A stretch of 64,000 nt of DNA from Bolinopsis microptera (lineage: Eukaryota > Ctenophora > Tentaculata > Lobata > Bolinopsidae). The notes below the pieces were generated by a model. That model worked only from the letters and a program-made list of their open reading frames with translations. It ran no database searches and was not told the origin of the DNA. A program made the position numbers and the translations under genes. Of this stretch, positions 43,716-56,500 are shown piece after piece; position 1 is the stretch's first letter; each line of letters opens with the position of its first letter. The DNA lies in NCBI RefSeq assembly GCF_026151205.1, contig NC_087082.1, positions 16,215,365 to 16,279,364 on the forward strand, in the 5' to 3' direction.

Positions 43716-45440
43716 GTCCTCATACTAGAACTGTGTAACATGAGTCTGGCAATGTTTTAGTATAAACTTGTGGAAAAATACATTATATCATGAGAATTCA
43801 CAACATCCAATAGTTTAACTCTGTCAAGATAGCGGCTGGTACATAATCATTCCATATTTGGTAAACCTCTACTTACAATGTAGGAACTTATCAACAGTAA
43901 ACTCAACCACATTTTCAAGTTTGTGGAACAGTCGACAAGACTAGAAAGGGAAAACCTTTTTAGATAACCTCCTAGGATTCCACATCAGGAACTACACTAA
44001 ACCCCACACTAGACCCAACCCAGGCCTGTCCCCGCATAGAAACATATCTCTTAGGCTTTGACCTTGCTCGGATGTCCTTGTCTGCCCACAGAAGTACTAC
44101 AACGGAAGTGCAAGTGGGTTCGCTCTGAGCCAGGTAGTGACAGCTTCAAGACTCCAGAGGTCTGTTACGTTGATATTCATTTTTTATGATTATGCATAGC
44201 CAGCAAGAGTTGCACTCTGTGGGCACGGTGAGAAGGCTTACCGTGTACCAATGGAGGCCAGCGTCTGTTGACTGTAACCGTAGGAGAAGAGCTATGAGGG
44301 ATAGATGAGAGTAATTGCTCATGATTTATGATTGTGCTCTGCCAATTGCATCACTTGATTTAATTTATAATATATAATATTATTGGACTCTTTCGAGGTT
44401 CAATTAGAAAATAAAATCATTATCACTAGTAAGTTGTAACTGTAAAAAGCTAGGCAGTAGGCTGCAGCCAAACATCCAAAGTTAAACCAGACCAACAATA
44501 TTGGAAGATGATTACACAGGACTTTACCTTTTTCAAGTAAATTGAAGTAATGCAATATGCAAGCTACACGGCTTTTCAATAATGGAATCCTCAGGAGCAC
44601 CCTGATAGCGGTCAGGGGTGAGAGAGGGAGACGGCAATCGTATACATTGCCAGTCAGTGTAACTTCGTTTAACTTGATACCTGCCACCATGGACTATGAA
44701 TGTTTCTAGACACTATCCTTTTGATATTGAGATAATGGTATCTCAGATCACGTGTACATCGTTCCTTTTCTATGACACAGTAATTTATTGACACTCACAG
44801 CTATAATTTTAATCATTGAATCAGTATTTTTATCTGTGCTCTGCGTAATGCATCACATGAATCAGTTTTTAATCTATTCACTTATTACACATTTGTGCTC
44901 TGCTTTAGCATCACTTGACTATTTAAAAAAATTGTTTGTTCAGGCCATGACCTTATAGCCAATTGGCCATTGCTAAAATTGAATGTAATTTATTCAATAT
45001 TTTATATTTATCACAAAAAAAATAATGGAATGAAAATCATGGCTAGCATATTTAAAGCATATAAAGCACATATAATATAAAGGGGACGGCGGATGATAAA
45101 TGTGAAGTAGAGACTCCATCGGGATTGTTCATTATATCAGCATCTCAATGAGAGGCTTCTATGCGAAGCCTGCAGAACACTAAAAACCATGGTACTAGAG
45201 CAACAACTTTGAAAATTCGTTGATAGTAGTATATTTTAAGAATTGTCTGTACAAAGAAACGTGCATGTCATCAATCCCAGCGGGTGTGTTAACGAATTCT
45301 GTACCATCTCCAATCGAAGCAGCCGAATTATTGGCCCATCCGTGATTGATAGCTAGTAAAATAAAACCGGACCCAGCGAAACGATCTAGAATCAAAATTA
45401 TTATAAATGATAAATCTTGTTTGGTGTAATGGGCTGCTAA
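43716..45440. other. Upstream region of the aminopeptidase gene
   Basis: The promoter and any 5' untranslated exon should lie here, but I see no clear core promoter. The phrase TGTGCTCTGC followed by GCATCAC recurs three times (44,331; 44,836; 44,891). No other gene can be supported. Confidence 0.4.
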
Positions 45441-45448
45441 GTACACAT

Positions 45449-45540
45449 TAACGGGTGATACTCTTAAAATATCTGTTCCATATATTCAGGACCGTCGACG
45501 AGTCCAACTCGGCGCGCGTCCTGGTAGGTTGTAAACCTAC
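45449..45540 (+). repeat. Hairpin module M2, copy 3
   Basis: It runs AACGGGTGATACTCTTAAAA ... CGACGAGTCCAACTCGGCGC ... GGTAGGTTGTAAACCTAC. It is 17 bases before the hAT-type MITE. It is the only module copy outside 28-34.3 kb apart from M5-like words at 47.6 kb. Confidence 0.85.
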
Positions 45541-45564
45541 AAAGTACACATACATTGGGGTGTA

Positions 45565-45852
45565 CAGTGGCGTAACGAAAGGCCCTGCTGACCCCGCTGT
45601 GCAGGGGGGCGCCGTCTTAGGGGGGCGCCAAATCGTTGTTTGAATGTGGGACAATTTCGAAAACTTAACTAAAGTACTAGCAAAACTGCGCGTTTTGCTC
45701 TAGATACACACTTTTTTAGAGATTTTACCGGCGTATTCTTTAAAATCACCTAATTTGTTCAATTTTAGGGAGGGGCACCAAAAAGGGAGGGGGCGCCAAC
45801 AGGGGGGCGCTTTTTTCGGCAGGGGGCGCCAACAGGCAACGTTACGCCACTG
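45565..45852. mobile_element. Intact 288-bp hAT-type MITE
   Basis: It starts CAGTGGCGTAACGAAAGGCC and ends GGCAACGTTACGCCACTG. GGGGTGTA is duplicated exactly on both sides (45,557-45,564 and 45,853-45,860), an 8-bp hAT-like target duplication. The interior has several GGGGGGCGCC/GGGGGCGCCAACAGG repeats. Older copies are at 13,440-13,750 and 31,336-32,023. Confidence 0.9.
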
Positions 45853-45934
45853 GGGGTGTACTTTAACAGTATACACATAATGTCACAATGACCCTATATA
45901 AAAATAACCCTTCAAAAATTCAATATTTTTAAAA

Positions 45935-46186
45935 TCAACCTTGGCCTTGCGGCTCCAAGTTCAAATCTAAACTGTCTATATTGACAAAGTTCTTTCTCGC
46001 CCCTCTGTCTCCCCGGAGAGAAATTACCGTCGTTCTTAAGATTTCGAAACGAAGGCGCTTCCTAATGTATCCCACAGCTCATCTGAGTACCTCTGCCCTG
46101 TGTGGTATTCCATCTTACTAGCCAGCTTCTTTACTAGCCTTTCAGCTTCACCACCCATTCCACCAGACGTTGAGAAAACTAGTATA
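45935..46186 (-). pseudogene. Truncated, frameshifted copy of the 46.6 kb transposon-type protein
   Basis: It encodes SGGMGGEAERLVKKLASKME, then after a frame change near 46,070 YIRKRLRFEILRTTVISLRG and the same C-terminus ending PQGQG. The flanking AATGACCCTATATAAAA stretch is shared with the copy at 46.5 kb and with 52.2 kb, so the 3' untranslated part was copied too. Confidence 0.8.
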
Positions 46187-46598
46187 CTAGCTTGATACTT
46201 TAACTTGGTACTTTAACTAGTATACTAGCTTAATAGTCTATTGTTCGCTCCTCTCACGTATAGAAAAAAGCTTGCAAAGAGCGCGGCGCACAGGGACTGG
46301 TGTGCCATGAGGTAATATAAGAGTGTACTGTCAACTGTTCGAGATATTGATTTATATAGTATATACTACTATTTTATACAAAGTTTTGGAAATCATTCAA
46401 ATAGTATATTGTTTTGCAACTTCAAACAGTGTTTTGACAATACGTACACGTATTTTGTTTGAAAAAAGGATTGCTGTAATTTTTTTTTTTTTTTTTTTTT
46501 TGAATAAAATTATTCAAACAATATACACATAATATAGCAATGACCCTATATAAAATCAACCCTTTAAGAATATACAAAATTCCCTAAGCACTCAAAAA

Positions 46599-46925
46599 TT
46601 ACCCTTGGCCTTGTGGCTCCAAGTTAAGATCTAGACTGTTTATATTAACAATGTTTTTTCTCGCACCTCTGTCTCCACGGAGAGAAATCACTGTTGTTCT
46701 TAGGATTTCAAAGCGAAGGCGCTTTCTGATGTAACCTACAGCATCCGAGTACCTCTGGCCAGTGTGGTACTCCATCTTACTGGCCAGCTTTTTTACCAGT
46801 CTTTCAGCTTCACTACCCATTCCACCAGAAGTCGAGAACACTAAAGGTGTGAAGCTTCCTTTCTCCACTTCAAGAACCCTTGCGTTGTAACATCGCTTTT
46901 TCTCATTTTCATGGGACTGGTACAT
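46599..46925 (-). CDS. C-terminal exon of an unidentified transposon-associated protein
   Basis: This 108-residue frame has the sentence EKKRCYNARVLEVEKGSFTP, LVFSTSGGMGSEAERLVKKL and YIRKRLRFEILRTTVISLRG. I recognise this arrangement as a recurrent C-terminal region in multi-copy hypothetical proteins of marine invertebrates, where it looks transposon-linked; I cannot name its enzyme class. A splice acceptor (TTACAG) lies just upstream at 46,927, and a basic exon with a good donor (SMRSKNASLRGASKRRSPPK, donor after 47,049) may precede it. Broken copies at 45,935-46,186 and 52,008-52,160 show that it moves as a unit with its 3' flank. Confidence 0.55.
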   Translation of the reverse strand: MYQSHENEKKRCYNARVLEVEKGSFTPLVFSTSGGMGSEAERLVKKLASKMEYHTGQRYSDAVGYIRKRLRFEILRTTVISLRGDRGARKNIVNINSLDLNLEPQGQG

Positions 46926-47694
46926 TGCTGTAATACAAATTTTAAGTTATCCAAATATTTAATAAATAGCTCAGTAACTGTAAAATACAATTATTTTTAA
47001 ATATTGAGATTGCATAAATTGTAACATGCAAAGTAAAATTAAAAACTTACACATTTTGTTTTTCTTTGGAGGACTTCGCCGCTTCGACGCGCCGCGCAAA
47101 CTAGCATTCTTGCTTCGCATCGAAGATCGTTGCTGTGCGAAACAAACTAACGATTTTGATGGGTTGACACAGTCAATCAAGTTTTTCTTAAATAAATTGA
47201 AGTATAATATAAAATGTTAATTAGGTTAAATCAATTTTCCAAAAAATGTTTTTAAAATTGAGCAAGCTTTTTGGTTCAGATATACTTTACAAAAATATAA
47301 AATATTTTAGTTATTTACTTCACCTAACCATGTGCTTTCGCGCCACTTCGGGCGCGCATGTTTCACAAGTCAAGAAAAGCACCTATCCACGAACCCCGAT
47401 GGGAAAGTTCGTGCGCGCGTGCGCAGTGCTGACAACAGCGTCTATGTAGCGCAGGTAGTCTTGGCACTTCTCCCTCCAGTATGCAGTAACCACTTTTCAG
47501 GTTTCTATAGTGCATAGTGACAGTGTATAGGGGTTAATTAGGTATAAACTAAAATACAGTTGTACTTAATTGACGATGTCAATTCATGGCAGCTCGGCAC
47601 GGCACAGTAGCGCATCTCGCCGATCTAGCGCGGCACAGTAACGCATCGCGCTACATGAAAGCTGTACTTACACCTACATTCACAAGCATGCAAG

Positions 47695-47800
47695 CTCACC
47701 TGGTCCAATGAGCGGGAAACAGAGGACAAGGTCTGGTGACGTCATAGTCACGTGACCTCATAGGCTCATAATCACGTGACCTCAGACCCAATCAATGATC
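47695..47800. promoter_or_regulatory. CCAAT/CRE/E-box cluster
   Basis: Within about 90 bases there is a CCAAT (47,706), a perfect CRE TGACGTCA (near 47,737) and two TCACGTGACCTCA words (near 47,750 and 47,773). It resembles a compact proximal promoter and could serve the minus-strand exon at about 47,050-47,180. It may equally be part of a repeat. Confidence 0.4.
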
Positions 47801-48329
47801 AATTAGGTTTGGGCATGGTCAGCCCCCTGTCAGCCGATCTTGAGGTGACGTACGACACCTCGTTTACGAAATCAATGTCTGAAAGGCTACACACGTCGCA
47901 TATGAGGACAAAAGCATGGGTAATTTTGGCACCACTGTAGAGTGGTGCCAAAATTTTTGGGTGGGTTCATGGCTAGAGCCCTTTTTACCGCCGTGAGGCG
48001 GGCGCGCGCTACTGCAAGCGCAAGGGCTCTGGATAGAGCAAGTTATTTACAAATATAAAATTAAACAATAATTACGTTTACGGTTTAATTTCAGTTGATC
48101 ATAAATTTGAAAAAATTATTCCGCGTGTAAAACGTATATTCATAATTGGGGTTTTACGGTTTCATTTTAAAAATGTTTATAATTGAAAAATTTTATTTCG
48201 GGCGCCGCGCATCCTAAAAATTTATTTATTTTAAAATATGCGATAAAAATCGAGCGCTAGTATGAATTTTTGACAGGTAGCCCTGTGACTACTGACTAGT
48301 GACTCATAACTATTATCGAAGAGTATATG

Positions 48330-50986
48330 GTATTGGATCCATTCTTCATTCTTGTTATCTTTATAGTTGTTATCTTTATAGATGTAATCAAACGTGTATT
48401 GACAACATTTACACAAATGATATAAACAAGGTTGTTGCCTCAGGTACAGTATCTGACAGAATCTCGCATCATCTGCCAGTTTTTCATATTTTTGAAGACC
48501 TAGCTGTAACTAACTCTGAACCTCAAGTTAAACATACCCAATATTATGATTACAGTGAATCCAACGTTCGAGTCCTTGTTTCATCCTTAAACCAACATTT
48601 CTCTGAGCACCCACCAAAAAACTTTATTGAATTTCACGACACATTCAAAACGAATCTAGACAAATCATGTAAACTCAGTAAACCTAAAGTCTCCAAAAGA
48701 ACGCCAATGACAAATCCGTGGATAACAGGAGGATTGATCGCGTCTATAAATAAAAAACATGAGCTGCACGACCACTGGCATAAAGCGAAGAGAGAAAAAT
48801 GTTTGCATAATCCAGGTAAACTTTGTCGTGAGATCAAGGAAGCCTGTCACTGCAATCCTTGTAATGATGCCAGGGAAAAGCATGCTAATTTTACTGACAA
48901 ACGTAGGAGAGTTAAACACGTAATAAGACTAGCTCAACGCCTCTACACGTGCAACAAAATTGAGGAGTGTCAGGGTGACAGTAAAAAAACCTGGCAGTTA
49001 ATTAATAAAGTGCGAGGAAAGCAAAATAAGCAAATGAAACCGTCATTCATGATAAACAATGAGCGTGTTATTTGTCGACGAGTTATTGCTCATGAATTTA
49101 ACAAGTACTTTGTGTCAATCGCCTCCAATCTGAACGAGGTCTGTGAGAGGAGGATTGATGAAGATCCTATAATTGCTAAATCATTCACTGACTACTTGCC
49201 ACAGTCCTGTCCGTCAAGTATTTATCTTGCTGAATGTACAAGCTCTGAAATAATACAAATTATAAGTGAATTTAATAACGGTAAAGCTAGCGACATACCG
49301 GCACATGTAATGAAGCAGTGTAGTCAAACTATATCAGAACATCTTGCCAGAATTTATAACAACTGCATGAATGAAGGTGTCTTCCCTGATCAACTGAAAA
49401 CGGGTAAGATAACCCCGATATATAAAAAAGAAGATGAGGAATTACTAGAGAATTACAGGCCAGTATCAACATTACCAGTATTTGGTAAAATATTTGAAAA
49501 AATTATTTACAGTAGATTATACAACTTTTTCTTATCTCGAGGAATAATATTCGAAAATCAGTTCGGCTTTAGAAAAAACCACTCGACAAGTCATGCTCTT
49601 AACTACTCCGTAAATCACGTCGAAGAAAAACGGAATAATAAAAACCACGTATTAGGAATATTTATCGATCTCTCTAAAGCATTTGATACCTTACCATTTG
49701 ATATGCTACTTAAGAAACTTAGTAATTACGGAGTTAGAGGAAACGCACTAAAGCTGCTCTCCAGCTATCTAAATAATAGATACCAGTATGTTAGTGTACT
49801 TGGTGAAGAATCAGAGCCTCTCCCAGTTAAACTAGGCGTACCTCAAGGATCCGTTTTGGGCCCCTTGCTTTTTCTTATCTATATAAATGACATCTATAGA
49901 TGTAGTACATTAGGAAAATTTGTACTATTTGCAGATGACACAAACATCTTTGTAGCTGCTGAAACTAAGGAACAAGCATACAAAATAGCGAATGAAATTC
50001 TCGACTCTGTGTGCCAATATATGCGCCATAACCTACTGCACATTAATGTTAAAAAATCTTGTTACATGTACTTCTCGCCTACTAAACGTAAGACCATTGA
50101 TAATACTGAAAATGACTTGAATCTAGAAATTGATGGGATCCCGATCAAACAGGTTACTGAAACGAAATTTCTAGGTGTAATTATTGATGACAAACTGAGT
50201 TGGACACCTCATATCGAGAAACTAACTAAGAAATTAAACAGCATATGTGGCCGTATTTATCGAATAAAAAACTCCCTCCCCAGCCAGCTGTACAAACAGA
50301 TATACCACACTCTTTTTGAATCTCATCTAGGATACGGTATAACTGTATGGGGTGGTGTATCAATTAATAAGCTTTCACCACTATTCCTTGCACAGAAGAA
50401 ATGTGTCCGAATCTTATTTGGGGACTCGGAAGCATTTAGCGACAAGTTTAAAACTTGTTCTCGTAGCAGGCCAATCCAGTGCAGTATAAACAAGAAAGGT
50501 CAAATATCAAATGAATCAACTATACCTCACATTAAACCGTGTTCTATATGTATCAGCTTGAGGAAGACTGGTGATAAACAAGCAAGGCCACATCGCTGCC
50601 AAATACTTGGGGCAGAATTCCACTCTAGAGAATCAACAAAACCTATTTTCCAATCTAAGGAACTAATGACAGTACATAACATATATAGATACAGATGCAT
50701 TACAGAAACAATGAAGATAGTGAAGAGTCATCAGCCCATATCCATGTATTCTCTCTTTAAGAAGTCTGAGCTCAGAGATGACAGATTTGTGACACCACAC
50801 TCATCTCACAATTTCGCATATAAAGGGGCAAATTTATGGAATAGGTTTCTTGAGCAGTCAAATGCACGTGGTAAAATAGGTTCACTAGGTTCAATTAAAT
50901 CCCGATTGAAGCTTTCTATCATGAAGGCTCAACACCAACCTGACAATATTAACTGGCAGGACTTAAACTTCAACACTTTCCTATGA
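48330..50986 (+). CDS. LINE (non-LTR retrotransposon) ORF2: endonuclease tail, reverse transcriptase, C-terminal domain
   Basis: A single uninterrupted frame of 895 codons (nominal start 48,299). It opens in the last part of an APE-type endonuclease (CIDNIYTN, then SHHLPVF where the family has SDHLP, so a conserved Asp is His). The reverse transcriptase follows, with LKTGKITPIYKKEDEELLEN, FGFRKNHSTSHALNY, GIFIDLSKAFDTLPFDMLLK (first catalytic Asp), PQGSVLGPLLFLIYINDI and FADDTNIF (catalytic DD), then KFLGVIIDDKLSW and a C-terminal region with CSICISLRKTGDKQARPHRC. The style is that of the jockey/CR1 group; the exact clade is not decided. Most of the endonuclease is missing, so the copy is 5'-truncated, as is usual for LINE insertions. 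The intact long frame suggests recent insertion. Confidence 0.9.
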
Positions 50987-52000
50987 AAAGACCCCCATTT
51001 ATATTTATATATTTTAGATTTTACACCTGTCACTCACATCATATATGCACCACAAAGAAAAAAGATTCATTCAATCATTACATTATACACTCACTCCACC
51101 ACACATGCACACAAAACATTAAAGCAGGTTACACGCGGGTGTAACGTTCACTTTATCCGAAGGGAAAAATAATACTTTACGTAACGCGCGATTTACGTCT
51201 TAATAGCTAAATTATTCAAGTGCTATTTGTCAGAGCGACACAAATGCGCGAGCGCTTGCGCAGCTCACCTATCCAACACTCTTGTTTACATCGTATCAGG
51301 CAATGGTTCAGTTTAATTATGGTAAGGGCACAGCCTGTCAAAAACCCTTTTCGCATGATCCGTCGACACCGCCTGAAGGTGAATGCTTGAATTGGTTTTG
51401 GACCTCTTCAATGCTTTTAATTTATTTATTATTGTTATTTGGTATTATGAGCTGATATGTATATATATATACATACGGTATCTAAAATTAAGCGTATAGC
51501 GAGCATATTTAACAATTTTTAAGCAATAATGTATTGCGAGCAGCTGTAACTTAAATATCGCATAAAAATCATATAATTATAACACAAAACTAAAATTTTA
51601 TTGGAATCTAGGTTAAACTAAGATAAAATTAATATCAGCCCCTTCGCCACTCTCAGCAGTCAACCAGGGCTCATAAAAGCTTAACAGCGCCTGGGTCCGT
51701 TCACCAACTGTGCTAATGTGAGTGGCGGTGTGGTAAAACCCATTTTAACAGCGTGAATATTTCTCAAATATAAGCGCGCTAGCTGCTAGCATACTTGTAT
51801 CATTTAATTTCTAATCAAATTTATTCGGATATATATTTATTGATTATGTATTGAATTGGTGATAAATAATAAAAAAATTATCTTTTCTCAGTTCATTGTC
51901 ATTCTCTCAGCTCTCATTCTCTCAGCTCCCCCGTTTGCCGTTGGGAGTACATGATTCAGATTAGATATAGAAAATTCAAGTCAAATAATAAGTAAGCTGT
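50987..52000. other. LINE 3' region and AT-rich intergenic DNA
   Basis: The LINE 3' untranslated part probably ends by about 51,125; no clear poly(A) or terminal microsatellite marks it. The rest shows nothing coding. Confidence 0.4.
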
Positions 52001-52007
52001 GGGATGT

Positions 52008-52160
52008 ACTATATAAGGAAGCGTCTTCGATTTGAAATCCTTAGAACAACAGTGATTTCTTTCCTGGGAGACAGATAAGAAGTGTGAGAAAGAACTTTGT
52101 TGATATAGAGTCTAGATTTGAACTTGGAGCCACTAGGCCAAGGGTGAATTTCAAATGTTT
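52008..52160 (+). pseudogene. Third copy of the 46.6 kb transposon-type C-terminus
   Basis: It reads YIRKRLRFEILRTTVISFLG followed by DR and a stop, then resumes out of frame as RKNFVDIESRFELGATRPR-like text. The shared 3' flank TTTTATATAGGGTCATTGTG is at 52,210. It is clearly dead. Confidence 0.75.
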
Positions 52161-52280
52161 CTAGCAATATTTTAGACGGGGAATATACTGAATTTTTGCA
52201 TGTTTGATTTTATATAGGGTCATTGTGATATTATGTTATACCATTTGAATACTTTTACTTTTTTCAAAAAGAAAAAGTAA

Positions 52281-52456
52281 ATGTCATGAAGATGTAACGG
52301 GTAACCAGGTGAGACCGAGCAAATAGTCGTCACCAGTGCGTGGAGGGTCTACTTGTAGCTGTAGTCTACTGTCTACAGGTATGTCAACCCGCAGCGCACG
52401 ACTATTAGCTCAGTCTCACCTATTAGCTCTGTCTCACCTAGTTACATCTTTATGAC
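52281..52456. mobile_element. Small MITE-like inverted-repeat element
   Basis: GTCATGAAGATGTAAC near the left pairs with GTTACATCTTTATGAC at the right. AGGTGAGACCGAGC pairs with GCTCTGTCTCACCT further in. The centre repeats CTGTAGTCTACTGTCTAC and the word ATTAGCTC. It has no coding capacity. Confidence 0.65.
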
Positions 52457-53547
52457 AGTAATTGAAAGTAACCAAAGACAATTTTGTTGTTATATTTGTC
52501 TGACAACATACGTCTTCGAATTCGACAACATCGCTTGCCTAATCTCAATTATCGAATCTGATCTCTAAAGCTCTGATCTGCATTTGCATTGTGTGGCTGA
52601 CAAAATAGTCACTGTTAGGATGTACTTTCAATGATCAGGAAGCAAATAAACAAGTGATTAGTAAATGATCTTCAACATAACATAACATTATAACAAGTAG
52701 ATAATGAATACAAAAACGAATACAAATGTTGCAACATTACCATTTGGCGGTTTTTTTGTGCTCTCTACAGCTTTTTTGGCCCCCTCTGGAACTTTTTGTA
52801 TACAGAAATATTTTTTTGTGTCAACTGATCCATCAAATACTTATAATCTGATGGTGCCTCCCTTGCACAGCAGGGTCTGAGCTGTGGGGCCTCTGTTACA
52901 CCACTGGCTCCTAGTAGTTTGACTTGCTACAATAGAGAGAGGTATGGATTAATATCCTTAGTTCATAATATTAATCCTCATTCCTCAACCATAACAAGCA
53001 TAAAGAGTACCTAATATCACTGCAGAGGGAATAACAGAGTATCTGACTGGAAAATGTAGAAATCAATGAATATCTAGAAAATAACCCTTTTTAGCTAAAT
53101 GTCCTAAACTTAGAATTTGTATTGTAATTTCGATCAAAGCAGTAGAATTTATAATGCAGATGGGGGCTTCTCTGGGATCTAACACATCCTGAAGCAGCTC
53201 AACACTGTCCCAACACACTGGTTTTAGGATGTCTACCCCGGCCCCACGCCGGAACCTGCATGGTCAATAAAGCAGTCAAGCCACATGTTATGTTGAGCAC
53301 TCTCAATCAACAAATGTGGGAACTCCCACGATGAAAGACATAAAATTGATCAAGAAAATTAACAGATATAAATAAACAGACATGAATTTGTATAAACAAT
53401 TTTATTAAGAGTATGTTATTGTCCACTTGAAGGGGACGGTTAATAATTAGTTTAATTATTTGCTATTTTAGATTTAATAATTATGTCAAAATTCTATGAT
53501 ATTATGGTTACTAACTAAAAGTTCATATTTTAAAATTCAGATTAGCA
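52457..53547. other. Intergenic/5' region of XAB2
   Basis: An acceptor-like TTAAAATTCAG at 53,528-53,538 lies nine bases before the XAB2 start codon, so a 5' untranslated exon upstream is possible. No other gene is seen. Confidence 0.4.
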
Positions 53548-56500
53548 ATGGTTGCTGAAATTGATGACTCTGACGTGCCTTATGAGGAAGAAGTGTTGAG
53601 GAATTCCTACAATGTCAAATCCTGGATGCGGTATATTGAACACAAAGCAAGTGGCCCCAAGATCCCCTTGTACATGGTGTACGAGAGAGCTTTGAAGGAA
53701 CTTCCCTGTAGCTACAAGATATGGTACAAGTATCTGTGTCTAAGAAGGAGGGGCACCAGGGGTAGATGCATTGATGATCCAGAAATGAACAGAGTTACCA
53801 ACTGTTATGAGAGAGCTCTTGTCTTCCTTCACAAGGTTTTTACTTGATGTACAATTTTCGATATTCAGATGAAACATGGTTCTACTATACATTCAATGGC
53901 CAGTACAATTGATAAGACTTATTATCTAATACTGTCTAAAACATTTTATTTTTCAGATGCCCAGAATATGGATAGACTACTGTCAATTCACAGTTGATTT
54001 GAACTACATTACCAAAGCAAGACACACACTTGACCGAGCCCTGCGCTCTCTTCCGATCACCCAACACTGTCGGATTTGGCCCATATACCTGAACTTTATT
54101 AAAAAGCACACCATTAAGGAGCAAGCACTCAGACTTTACAGACGGTACTTACAACTTGCTCCCGATGATGCTGAGGTTTGAGAAGCTTTCATGTTATGTT
54201 GTATTTACAGCATATTTTATGCTGTGGGGTTATGTGTCGAATTTGGGTACAATTCATTTGATGTCCAAGTAATAAGAGCAAATTTGGTATCCCGATATTT
54301 ATTTCAAACTATATAGTAATTTTATTCTTTTTTCACTGCCTATGTGAATTTATCTGCTCTCAGATATTGATTGATTTTCTGTTGTCTGTGGAGCACCTTG
54401 ACGAAGCAGCAGTTCTCTTAACCAAGTGTCTGAACAACGAAGATTTCCAGTCGAAGAAAGGTTTTCTTCAAGTTTTAATATTCTAATTTTGATATTTTGT
54501 ACATTTTTTCTTTTTCAAAAGTTTTTAAATTCGAAACCATTATTTAGCTTTTTATTATATTGAGTTGTTGTTGGTTAGCATTTAATTAGTGAGTGACATT
54601 ACGATAAGCTAAATTATTGATAATACACAGGTCAGTCTAAGCATCAGATGTGGGTACAGTTGTGTCAGCTGTTGAGTGAGAATCCCAACAAGATCACGAG
54701 TATCAAAGTGGAGCCTATCATTAGACAAGGACTTCAGCGATTCACTGACATGACAGGTGAGTAGTTGAGTTTTATTAGTTTCAACTTTTCAGATTAAAAT
54801 ATCATTTTCTGGTTCACTTTCAATTTTTGTTTCATTTTAAGTACCAACTTCAGTTTCAGATTCATGTTACTTCAAGTCAATCTTATCTCGTTAGACGTTC
54901 CTTAATCCATTCCATTCTCGATCTCCACATAATGTTGACTATACAACATCCAGGTAAACTGTGGATATCACTGGCAGACTACTACATCAGAAAACACCAG
55001 TTTGACAAAGCACGTGATATTTACGAAGAGGCTGTGAAAACTGTGATGACCGTCAGAGATTTTGGCCAGGTTTGTTTTGCTCCTTCATAAAGATATTTGT
55101 TAAATGTTAACTTGCACTTCTTCAAGATGATCTGCTCCGAGCAACCATGTCCCTCTCATCATTTGTTATGGAGTCTCATTTTGTTGATGCACTCTAAATC
55201 AAATTTACAAGTTCCGTTTAGCAAACAAAGCATCTACGCTCAAGCATCATTGTCTCTCTTTGCTAGGTGTTTGACGTGTATGCGGAATTTGAAGAACAAC
55301 TGATAACACTGAAGATAGAAAACAGGAATAAGAACGGCAAAACACCTGATAATGAATTAGATCTGCAGCTCAGACTCAGGCGATTCGAAAAGTTAGTTAC
55401 TCTTGAAAGTTGTACTAGCCCTTTACGATTTTTCGTTCTTAGTCTTCATTAGATTTAATGTGATATTGTCTTCTGTGTGTTTAGGAATATTGTGAAAATT
55501 ATCTTTGGGAGTTCGTGATATTTATGAACAGATGAATGCGGGATATGTAATTATGAAATACTCAATATTATCGTTATCCGCACTATTATCCGTACTACTA
55601 TCCGTAGGTACTGTTATCTGCACTAATATCCGTACTATTAATTATTATCCGTACTGTTATCTGCACTAATATCCGTACTATTAATTATTATCCGTACTGT
55701 TATCTGCACTAATATCCGTACTTCTAACCAGGTTGATGCAGAGAAGACCACTCCTTCTCAACTCTGTTCTCCTCCGTCAGAACCCTCACAATGTAGATGA
55801 GTGGCTAAAACGTGTCTCTCTGTTTGAAGGTTGGCAGATCAGTAATGTGCATTAGTTTATTCACTGTACTTTCTTACTTTACATTACTTTAAGGACATGA
55901 TCATTGATCAATACTTTAACATGATCAATACTTAGTGTTTCACCCCCGAGTTTGAAAGCAGAAAACAAGACTACTAATCGATCACTCCTTTGAAAAAGCA
56001 AATTGATTAATTAATTAATTAATTAATTGCTCGTTACCCAGGGAAGCCGCGTGAGATAGTTAACACCTACACAGAAGCGATAAAGACAATAGACCCGAAG
56101 CTCGCTACAGGCAAACTCAGCTCCCTTTGGATTGAGTTCGCCAAATTCTACGAGGACAACAAACAGCTGAAAGAAACTCGCGTTATATTCGACAAAGCGG
56201 TCCTCGTCCCATTTGTCAAGGTGGACGAGTTGGCGGACGTGTGGTCTCACTACATTGAGATGGAGCTGCGCCACGAGTGCTACGACGAAGCGCTGAAGCA
56301 CGTGCGCACCGCGACCACGCCTCCTCCCCACAAACCAAGCTACTTCGACCGCACGGAATCAGTGCAGAACCGCGTCTACCGGAGCCTCAAACTGTGGTCA
56401 ATGTACGCAGATCTGGAGGAGTCACTTGGAGACTTCACTACCACTAAAAACGTGTACTACAGAATCCTAGATTTGAGAATCGCCTCCCCACAGGTCATCC

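Noticed and set aside
44400-44690. 96-residue minus-strand frame (MVAGIKLNEVTLTGNVYD...)
   Set aside because: Hydrophobic segments but no recognisable family or splice context; a short upstream exon of the aminopeptidase gene was considered, but the gene already has a good start at 43,715.
45195-45446. 83-residue minus-strand frame
   Set aside because: It has no family resemblance, no splice support and a composition like its surroundings.
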